Positions 53,930 through 62,300 of a stretch of 64,000 nucleotides of DNA are shown here, piece after piece. Source of the stretch: an uncultured Flavobacteriaceae bacterium (GTDB lineage: Bacteria; Bacteroidota; Bacteroidia; Flavobacteriales; Flavobacteriaceae); the NCBI GenBank assembly GCA_947487895.1, contig CANKYF010000011.1, positions 1 to 64,000 of the forward strand, written 5' to 3'. The stretch's first letter is position 1, and each line of letters starts with the position of its first letter. Under the pieces are notes generated by a model. It was given only the letters and a program-made list of their open reading frames with translations. It was not told the origin of the DNA and did no database searches. The position numbers were made by a program, and so were the translations under genes.

Positions 53930-55120
53930 ATGTTAAAAGGCTATTTAAGAAAAGACGGTAAAAAAGGAATTCGCAATTATACGCTAGTTGCCTATACTGT
54001 AGAATGCGCCCATCATGTTGCAAGAGAAATACAGTACGGTTTTAGGGATAAAGGTGTTCATGTGATAGGTTTTCACGGATGTGCTCCAAACGATTATGCT
54101 AACGAAATGATGCAGGCTCTTTGCACACATCCCAATACCGGAGCAGTACTTATTGTGTCTTTGGGGTGTGAAAATCTAAATAAAGAGGCACTTGAAAAAC
54201 ACATAATTGCATCAGGGAGACCAGCAAAAACAATTACTATTCAAGAATCTAAAGGTAGTAGGACATCCATTGATTTAGGAAAGCAATGGATAGAACAACA
54301 ACTTAAAATACTTAATAAACAGCCTTTGGTAGATATGGCTATGGAAGAGTTGGTAGTTGGAACAATTTGCGGGGGATCAGACGCTACAAGCGGCATAACA
54401 GCAAATCCAGTAATAGGAAGAGTTTTTGATAGCGTATTAAGTCAAGGAGCAACTGCAATTTTTGAAGAAACAGGAGAGCTAATAGGTTGTGAGCATATTA
54501 TGGCAGAAAGAGCCACATCGCCACAATTGGCTAAACAATTAGTTAAAACGGTAGATAAGGCAAAAAAATATTATCTAAAAATGGGCTTTGGGAGTTTTTC
54601 TGACGGTAATGCCAAAGGTGGTTTATCAACTATAGAAGAAAAATCTATGGGTGCTTACAGTAAAAGTGGTAATTCCAAAATTTCAGGTATCATAAAACCT
54701 ACAATTCAACCCACAACTAACGGCCTGTATCTGTTAGATGTGGTACCAGATGGCGAACCTATGTTTGGATGGCCTAACGCTAATGATAATGCAGAAATAG
54801 CAGAGTTAATAGCCTGTGGATCTCATGTTGTTCTTTTTTCAACAGGAAGAGGTTCTGTTGTAGGTTCTGCGGTGGCACCAGTTATAAAGGTTTGTGCAAA
54901 TCCTGAAACATATAATAATCTTGCAGAAGATATGGATGTTAACGCAGGGAAAATTTTAAATGGAGAAGCAACATTAGATGAAGTTGCAAAAGAGCTTGAA
55001 GATTGTGTGATAAATGTTGCAAATGGTGGATTGTCCAAATCTGAAGTGCTACTTCATCAAGAATTTCAATTGGCTTATAAAAAATTTAATCAACTAGAAC
55101 CTGGTTGTTTACCAGGATAA
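53930..55120 (+). CDS. UxaA-family large subunit (sugar-acid dehydratase)
   Basis: A 396-residue protein matching the main domain of altronate/D-galactarate dehydratases: GYLRKDGKKGIRNYTLV at the start, HGCAPN near 50, IVSLGCENLN near 83, VGTICGGSDATSGITANP near 145 and GCEHIMAERA near 190. Cysteines in these motifs suggest the metal site. With the SAF subunit just upstream it would dehydrate an aldonate to a 2-keto-3-deoxy acid. If the substrate is altronate, the product is KDG, the same intermediate reached by the KduI/KduD route of the neighbouring PUL. Sulfo-lyase activity is a less likely alternative. Confidence 0.88.
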   Translation: MLKGYLRKDGKKGIRNYTLVAYTVECAHHVAREIQYGFRDKGVHVIGFHGCAPNDYANEMMQALCTHPNTGAVLIVSLGCENLNKEALEKHIIASGRPAKTITIQESKGSRTSIDLGKQWIEQQLKILNKQPLVDMAMEELVVGTICGGSDATSGITANPVIGRVFDSVLSQGATAIFEETGELIGCEHIMAERATSPQLAKQLVKTVDKAKKYYLKMGFGSFSDGNAKGGLSTIEEKSMGAYSKSGNSKISGIIKPTIQPTTNGLYLLDVVPDGEPMFGWPNANDNAEIAELIACGSHVVLFSTGRGSVVGSAVAPVIKVCANPETYNNLAEDMDVNAGKILNGEATLDEVAKELEDCVINVANGGLSKSEVLLHQEFQLAYKKFNQLEPGCLPG

Positions 55121-55132
55121 TATTATAACATA

Positions 55133-55897
55133 ATGAATTTATCACAATTCAGTTTAAAAGGGAAAACAGCTTTAATTACAGGAGGTGGTACAGGTATAGG
55201 TTTAGGAATTGCAAAATCTTATATAGAAGCAGGAGCTATGGTTGCTATTATAGGAAGAACAGAATCTACACTTATTGATGCTTGCGAAACTTTAGGAAAA
55301 TATTCGAAGTATTACGTTTATGATATTACAAATCAATCGGGTATGAAACAATTGATACACCAAATCGAAACAGATTTCGGCTCTATTCATATTCTGGTTA
55401 ATAATGCGGGAATTCATCTAAAAGCTCCAGTTTCTAAAACTACAGATGAAGGTTTTTTGAGTGTCATTCAAACACATTTACTAAGTTCATTTACATTGAG
55501 CAGAGAAGTGATGGAATCTATGAAAAGTAACGGAATTAAAGGTTCTGTGATCATGATTAGTTCAATGACGGGTATTATGGCAATGACACAAGTTGTGGCC
55601 TACACAAGTGCAAAAACAGGTGTGTTAGGGTTAATGAGAGGCTTGTTAGCAGATTATGCCGAGGACGGTATTCGTGTAAATTCCATAGCTCCAGGTTGGA
55701 TAGAATCTAAAATGTTGCACCAAGCTTTGGATAGTGATACGGAACGAAAAAATAAAATTTTAAACAGAATTCCATTTAAATATTTTGGACAGCCAGAAGA
55801 TATTGGTAACGCCGCAGTTTTTCTCGGTTCGGATGCTTCCAAATACGTAAATGGTGTATTGCTACCAGTAGATGGTGGAGCTGCAGTTGGGTTTTAA
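55133..55897 (+). CDS. SDR-family sugar-acid dehydrogenase/reductase
   Basis: A 254-residue classical SDR. The cofactor motif is GGGTGIGLGIAKS (about 17-29), NNAG occurs near 88, catalytic Ser is in MISSMTG and YTSAKTG carries Tyr/Lys. It ends DGGAAVGF. As the last gene of the operon, 12 bp after the dehydratase large subunit, it probably oxidises or reduces a sugar acid or 2-keto-3-deoxy acid. Reductases of fructuronate/tagaturonate type and 2-keto-3-deoxy-fuconate dehydrogenases are both possible; sequence alone does not decide. Confidence 0.88.
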   Translation: MNLSQFSLKGKTALITGGGTGIGLGIAKSYIEAGAMVAIIGRTESTLIDACETLGKYSKYYVYDITNQSGMKQLIHQIETDFGSIHILVNNAGIHLKAPVSKTTDEGFLSVIQTHLLSSFTLSREVMESMKSNGIKGSVIMISSMTGIMAMTQVVAYTSAKTGVLGLMRGLLADYAEDGIRVNSIAPGWIESKMLHQALDSDTERKNKILNRIPFKYFGQPEDIGNAAVFLGSDASKYVNGVLLPVDGGAAVGF

Positions 55898-55925
55898 TGT
55901 TATACCTAGTGATTTTAATAAAAAA

Positions 55926-56390
55926 ATGAAGAATAATAAAATTTTGTCACGCTCAATTAATTTTATTGGTTTTGTTTTCCAGCTTGAGGCAATGTGAAAA
56001 ATCAGAAAGTATTGCTCACAAAGAAGTGCTGCAAGATATCTAAAACTGGAAATGTCCAACTGCTCCCTGTGCCTTTCCATGATTGCCGTCTAGCAATTTG
56101 ATTGAAGCGTGTTCAGATGCCTTATTATGAATACGAGAGAAGGGAAGTGAATGTAATCAAACGTACTGTGCAACTCGATATTCAGTTGATGTAGAGTGAC
56201 AAATTAGGCTATAATGCTTTAATTGTTGCTTATGATAAAAAGTATTACAAAGACGAAGAGTAAGACTATTCGATTATGGATATTCCCATAAGGGAAAATG
56301 ATATGAATGTGCTTTTCGAAACTTTAGAAATGCTAAAATTGAGTATAACAAGGTTTTATGGTTTTTAGATTATATTAAGTCTCAAAAATA
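55926..56390 (+). pseudogene. Degenerate gene remnant, possibly a small lipoprotein
   Basis: After the SDR gene a start MKNNKILSRSIN leads by frameshift to a lipoprotein-like signal (LLVLFSSLRQC), then coding-like stretches such as QMPYYEYERREVNVIKRTVQLD and LGYNALIVAYDKKYYKDEE broken by stop codons. No intact frame exists. I do not recognise the family. The rest of the gap to 56553 shows nothing else. Confidence 0.45.
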
Positions 56391-56553
56391 AAGCAAACCA
56401 TTTTTGATTAAATTTGTAGTATTTTAATTTTAAAGAAGGATTATGAGCAACATGAAATAGCCTTTGTAAGCTATGAGGTATTACATTATTAAAATTTTTG
56501 ATGCATACTAAAAACTCATCTCAAATCTTTCTTTACCTTTAGAATAACTAAAT

Positions 56554-57402
56554 TTGACTTATTTTATGATTTTCTATAAACATCAAAAAGTCTTAAATCC
56601 TTTTATTTCGCATATATTTTCAAATAGTTTTGATAGAGATGCCAAAAATAAAATAATAAATGAATTTATTTTACCTAGTGGTCATTGCTTAATGGCCTTT
56701 CAGTGTATTGGAAAATACAAAATAGTATCAGATAATAAAGAAACTACACCTCCGAAAGCTTATATCACTGGACAACAAATAAAGAGTTTTAATTTTGTGT
56801 CTTCTGATCCCGTTATAGAAGTGATAATAGTAGTTTTTAAACCAACTGCCCTTTATCACTTATTTGGGTTAGATACAACTAAACTAATAAACAATGTGAT
56901 CTCTGTTGAAGAAGCTTTTAAGAGTAGGCTTAGAGTATTTAATAAGCATTTTGAGAATGCTAAATCTTATGAAACCAAAATGGGCTATGTTGAAGAATTA
57001 TTGTTGAAAAGGTTGGAACAAGTTGCTCCAAAACTAAATGTAATCGATATTTCAATAGACTTAATTCATAAAAACAAAGGCCGCACATCAATTAAAAAGT
57101 TGGTAACTCAACTTAAAATTAGTGAACGTTATTTTCAGAAAAAATTTAAAAAAATTGTTGGAATTACACCGTTTGCTTACACTAAAATAACACGATTTAG
57201 TTATTTATTTGCGGAAATGAGTAAAATACCCGATCAAAACTATAAAGACCTAAGTGATAATTTTGATTATTATGATATAGCACATTTTTCTAAGGATTTT
57301 AAAAAATACTGCGGAGACGCTCCTACAAAATTTAATATTGACAAATACAAATTCATTAAAAAAATAATGGTTGATGACCCTCTTATTCTAAAGATAAAAT
57401 AA
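56554..57402 (+). CDS. AraC-family regulator, DUF6597-type N-terminus
   Basis: A 282-residue protein. The N-terminal 150 residues resemble the DUF6597 beta-rich domain (FILPSGHCLMAFQCIG, VIIVVFKPTALYHLFG). The C-terminal HTH_18 (about 165-270) contains RTSIKKLVTQLKISERYFQKKFKK and VGITPFAYTKITRF, with a second helix-turn-helix in YYDIAHFSKDFKKYCG. It is transcribed alone in the same direction as the downstream barrel/TANFOR pair, which is its nearest possible target, but 260 bp separate them. Ligand unknown. Confidence 0.82.
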   Translation: MTYFMIFYKHQKVLNPFISHIFSNSFDRDAKNKIINEFILPSGHCLMAFQCIGKYKIVSDNKETTPPKAYITGQQIKSFNFVSSDPVIEVIIVVFKPTALYHLFGLDTTKLINNVISVEEAFKSRLRVFNKHFENAKSYETKMGYVEELLLKRLEQVAPKLNVIDISIDLIHKNKGRTSIKKLVTQLKISERYFQKKFKKIVGITPFAYTKITRFSYLFAEMSKIPDQNYKDLSDNFDYYDIAHFSKDFKKYCGDAPTKFNIDKYKFIKKIMVDDPLILKIK

Positions 57403-57663
57403 TCAGAATATTTATTTCTAAAATAAAAGACGCTTATTTACAACCACTTAGGTTTATTTACAATTACCTTTCCTCGAGTTTTTCACAACCACCATTTTTA
57501 TTAATATAATCAGATAAATGTTAATGCTCCTTTCTGCATTTACCTTTATAAAACCTGTTTTTTTCGTTGTTAAAATAATAACAAATAGTATTTAACAATT
57601 ATATCATGGTTTGGATTATATGTATTGATTATTACGATAATCGCTAAACATAATTTTACTCGA

Positions 57664-59355
57664 ATGACAGGAAAACAATTTTGTATCCTTTTACTAACAT
57701 TCTTCTTAGGAGAGTTTTGTATAGTAGCACAAAATATTGAAAATATTAGCCAACAAGACCCTTTTAAAATTTCGGGAACCATTGGAACTACAGGAACTTA
57801 TTTCAATGCCGATGGACGACTAGCTAATCGAGAGCCTTTTAGTTGGGTTATTTACGGAAGCCCAACAATTTCTGTTTATGGTGTAGATATTCCGTTTTCA
57901 TTTACTTTTAGTGAGCAGAATCGTGATTTTAGGCAACCATTTAACCAATTTGGATTGAGCCCAACTTATAAATGGGCTACGGTGCATTTAGGACATCGTA
58001 ATATAAAATGGTCTGAATTTGCACTTGCAGGGCACAATTTTTTTGGTGGCGGATTTGAAATAACACCAAAAAAAATTAGAATTGGAGCTGTATACGGTCG
58101 GTTTTTAAAACCTATTGCGCCAAATTCAGCAACTTCAGGAACAGCCTATGATACTCCTGCGTTCAAGCGTGTTGGCAGTGCTTTTAAAGTAGGTTATGGT
58201 AGCGAAAAGAATAATGCAGACATTGTTGTTTTTCAAGCAAAAGATGATGTGAATTCTATAGATGTTACTAATGCACCACCAACTTTAGCACCTCAGGAAA
58301 ATGTAGTTGCTTCTATAAAAACTCATCATTTGTTTTTCGAGAAACTATCTTTTGATGCCGAATATGCACGAAGTATTTATACGCCCAATACCGAAACAGT
58401 ACCAGTTAATAATTTGAATGACCCAATAGTTAATACGTTTCCCTTTTTAATTGACGAGCGCCAAGGCACACGAGTTGGAGATGCTATTCTGGCTACCTTA
58501 GGATTCAAAGAAAAAACTTATGAGATTAACTTAAAATACAATCGTATCGACCCAGATTTTAAATCGTTGGGAGCCTATTTTTTTCTAACAGATTTAGAAA
58601 AAACAACTATTGAACCTCGTGTAAAGTTTTGGAAAAACAAACTTGTTGTTGCCGGTAGTTTCGGGGTTCAAAAAGATAATTTAAATGCCGCCAAGAATGC
58701 ACAAACTAAGCGAAATATTTATTCAGCTAATATCAACTTTACACCAATTCAGCAATACAACTTAAATGCAAATTATACTAATTATGGTATTACTCAAAAA
58801 CCTGGAACGCAACCTATAAATAATCAAATGGAAATAGCGCAAGTAAATCAACAACTAACTGTTACTCAAAACATAAATTTATTGAGTAAAGATTTTTCTA
58901 AGTCACACATTTTGTTATTACTGTGGAATTTTCAAAATCTAACAGACGACAATAGTAACACTGCACAGTTTTCTGAGTTTCAATCGCATATTCTTTCGCC
59001 CCGATATACCTTTTCATATAACCCATGGAGATTAACCACTGGAATTGGTTATAATTATAGCATTTTTAAATTTACGATGCGAGAAACTAAGAATTTCGGA
59101 CCTTCAGTAACGTTATCAAAAGCCTTTCAAAAGCCAAATATTAATCTGTCTACCACTTTCAATCATTATGAAATTGTAAATGATGGGATAAAGGATAGTA
59201 ATGCTTTTACTATTAGATTTCAGGGGAAATATAGATTGACAAAAAAGCATCAATTCTCGTTACGTGGTTTTCTCAATAACGGAAACACGACAGGAATAAA
59301 TCCATTAAATTATTCAGAAACTAAAATAGACTTTGGTTATGCATATACTTTTTAA
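57664..59355 (+). CDS. Outer-membrane beta-barrel protein paired with a TANFOR protein
   Basis: A protein of about 563 residues. I prefer ATG 57664 (MTGKQFCILLLTFF), which gives a signal peptide ending CIVAQ; the ORF opens 13 codons earlier. The mature part consists of alternating amphipathic strands with aromatic ends and finishes in YAYTF, a terminal aromatic as expected of an outer-membrane barrel. No numbered family is recognised. Its stop overlaps the start of the next gene by 17 bp, so the two are translationally coupled and may form a surface complex. Confidence 0.75.
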   Translation: MTGKQFCILLLTFFLGEFCIVAQNIENISQQDPFKISGTIGTTGTYFNADGRLANREPFSWVIYGSPTISVYGVDIPFSFTFSEQNRDFRQPFNQFGLSPTYKWATVHLGHRNIKWSEFALAGHNFFGGGFEITPKKIRIGAVYGRFLKPIAPNSATSGTAYDTPAFKRVGSAFKVGYGSEKNNADIVVFQAKDDVNSIDVTNAPPTLAPQENVVASIKTHHLFFEKLSFDAEYARSIYTPNTETVPVNNLNDPIVNTFPFLIDERQGTRVGDAILATLGFKEKTYEINLKYNRIDPDFKSLGAYFFLTDLEKTTIEPRVKFWKNKLVVAGSFGVQKDNLNAAKNAQTKRNIYSANINFTPIQQYNLNANYTNYGITQKPGTQPINNQMEIAQVNQQLTVTQNINLLSKDFSKSHILLLLWNFQNLTDDNSNTAQFSEFQSHILSPRYTFSYNPWRLTTGIGYNYSIFKFTMRETKNFGPSVTLSKAFQKPNINLSTTFNHYEIVNDGIKDSNAFTIRFQGKYRLTKKHQFSLRGFLNNGNTTGINPLNYSETKIDFGYAYTF

Positions 59356-62300
59356 AATATCGAAACAGAATGTATTGACCGTACTATTTGTAATGTTCAG
59401 TGTTACTGTTACAATTGCTCAGGATTTTCCTGTAACCGTTAGTACAAATATAGTAGCTCCTTACGGAAGAGATGCCTTTTTTTATTATGATAATACAAAC
59501 GTTACCATTATTAATCCATCCATTAATAGTGATGTATCTTTATATATTGAATTTAAAGGAGATAATGGTGTTGATTTAAGAACCAGAGAGAGTCATAACC
59601 CTTTAGATTTAGTACTCCAAGCAGGAAGCCCTACAATACTCACATCTTTTGAATTACAGGATTATTTTGCGCCTGAAAACTTAGTGCCAACAGGAATTTC
59701 AATTGCTGAATTACAACAAAATGGATTGCCAGCAGGACAATATCAAATTTGTGTTCGTGTTAGAAACGAAATTGGTCAGTTTCTTTCTGCTGAAGAGCCA
59801 TTAGGTTGTGGCTATTTTAATATTATTGCAGCAGAACCACCACAACTTATCAATCCAATTTGTGGTGATGAGATTACTACTGGAAGTAATAATGTTGTTT
59901 TCAGTTGGACGATTCCTACTGGAGTGTTGCCTGTTGGAGTAGAATATACATTCAAAATGATTGAATTGTTACCCAACCAAGACCCTAACCAAGCGTTTTT
60001 GGCATCAACAGTTCCCGCTTTTTTTGAACAAACTTTTTTTACCCAAAACGCTTTTGTGTATGGGCCAACAAACCCGCCTTTAGAAACTGGTAAAAGTTAT
60101 GCATGGCAAGTTATAGCAAGAGACGGAGAAACAAATACTCCATTTGTAAACGATGGCAGAAGTCAAGTTTGCTGGTTTAAATGGAATCCTGCAACCATAA
60201 GAGCTATTCCTATTTTACCAGTAGAAGAAAAGCCTAGATTACCAACTTTGACAATCGATCCGCAACCTATGCCAATAAGTAGTTTAAAAGGTAAATTACT
60301 TTATAAATTTAAAGAGACATCAGGAAGTACAAATATAACCTCTACTACAAGTAATGGAGGTTTTAATTTAGCTAACGTTACAGTAGATCCAAATCCATTA
60401 ATTAATAATAACACTACGGTTAGTAACAAACCATTACCTCCTAAAATGGGGTATGTGGTTTCTACAACTGGCGCTAAACCTTTGGCAGGAGTTAGTGTAA
60501 GTTTAGTGGTAACGCATCTGTTTAATGGGAAAGATAACAATGGAGACCATAAGTTTCAGCCTGTAGACGATTCCCAATCTGGTTATTTGAATTCTGAAAA
60601 TAAACAAGCACAAGATCAAGTATTAGCAACCACTATTACAGATGGTGATGGAAATTTCAATTTTCAAGGTTTTATAAATCCTTATGAAGATTATGGTTTG
60701 GTGCAGTCAGATATTGATGCTAAACAGAACTCAGATGTCCAAAACCTTTGGATGAAAGGTGATATGTACAAAGTACTTCGTCTAAAAGTGAACAATCAAT
60801 ATTATTTGAGTCCAGACGTGAACATTACCATCAACCCTTTTGAATCAAAAAATATTGGTGAAGTAGTGTCTTTGGTAAAGAGTTATAACCTAAATGTTAT
60901 TCCAAAATGGCAAGCTGATAAAAAACAAACAACCAATTCTGGAATTCTAAGTGGTGTCAATATAAATTTAACACGAGGGTATACCCCAAATCACGTTCCA
61001 AAGAATGAAGGTAATAAAGCGCATTCTGGTTCAGGGGTATTAGGAGATGTAGTTGATAATGGTATCACAGGAGCCAATGGTATTACGTTTAAAAATTTGG
61101 TAAGACATAGTGCCACTAATGCTAAAGATAGGTACACGATAGTAGCAACAGAATCTGATAAAAGCCTAGTTACATACAAAACCAAAGTTAAACAGTACCA
61201 TGTATTGGTATTTGCTAAAGATTTTCCGTTCACAGCACAATCTGCATTAGCATCAAGTAATTTTGGTCAATATTTAGGGGAAAACATGACATGGAATAGC
61301 GAACTCAACGTTAAAACCTATACAGACACCTTGTGGCTAGCACCAAATAACCCTCGAATTTTTGGACAAGTGCTACTTGCAGAAAACAAAGAAGGTAATG
61401 AAACACGTCAACTAAGTAATGAAAAAGTACACATCATTGAAACTAACAAGAACCACTCGCAAGCCATAAAATATTACGGATTTGCAAAAACTGACACAAA
61501 TGGAAGTTATGAATTTGATAACCTGCCTGTGTATGAAGGTGATTTTAATAATGGGAAAAGAGAAGTTGTTGGACCAGCGAGATTAGTATATACAAATGTT
61601 GAAGGTTTTAAAGGGCAACTTAAAAAATATGATAAATTAAAATGGGGGCAGCAACAAAAAACTGATTTTAAATTGTTTGCAGATGGCAAGATTTCAGGTT
61701 ACGTGGTTGATGAGGAAGGAAATAGCATTTCTGCTAATGTTAATGTAGATAGTTTAGCAGTAAAAAAGACCGTTTTTGGTTTTATCAATTTAGGGAATAA
61801 TGTAGCAAACAATTCAAATAGATTTACAGTTGCCAATAGTAACTATGGGCAAATTTTTAATTTTAAAGCGCCTTCAGGTAAACGTAAATTAACGGTAAAA
61901 GCACTTAGCGGTAATAAAATATATCAACCAAAAGATACTTTAATAACCATTTCAAAAAAAGGTAATGATAAACCCATTAAAATTGTACTTCTTAAAAAAA
62001 GAAAGCGTATTCGTTTTAAGGTGGTTGAATATAATACGAAAAACACTATTACAAATGCAAAGGTTACACTTGAAAAAGGAACAATTCTTGAAACCACAAA
62101 ACTAACTAATAGCGATGGTTATGTTACATTTATTTTTGATAGCAATGTAGATGATTTTACATTCTCCATTGCACCACCAAAAGGAAAGGAAGATAGTTAT
62201 ACCACAGAATCTTTTGTAGTTAGAGGCGTACCAAATACTGTAAAAATAAAAACGGTTCTAGAACGTGCTTATTTAGAGCCTACTGCAAAAATTACTGGTG

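Noticed and set aside
51425-57615. ATGGTTTGGATT found before both the sugar porter and the barrel gene
   Set aside because: Twelve bases in AT-rich DNA with no matching spacing to a start or promoter box; may be coincidence.
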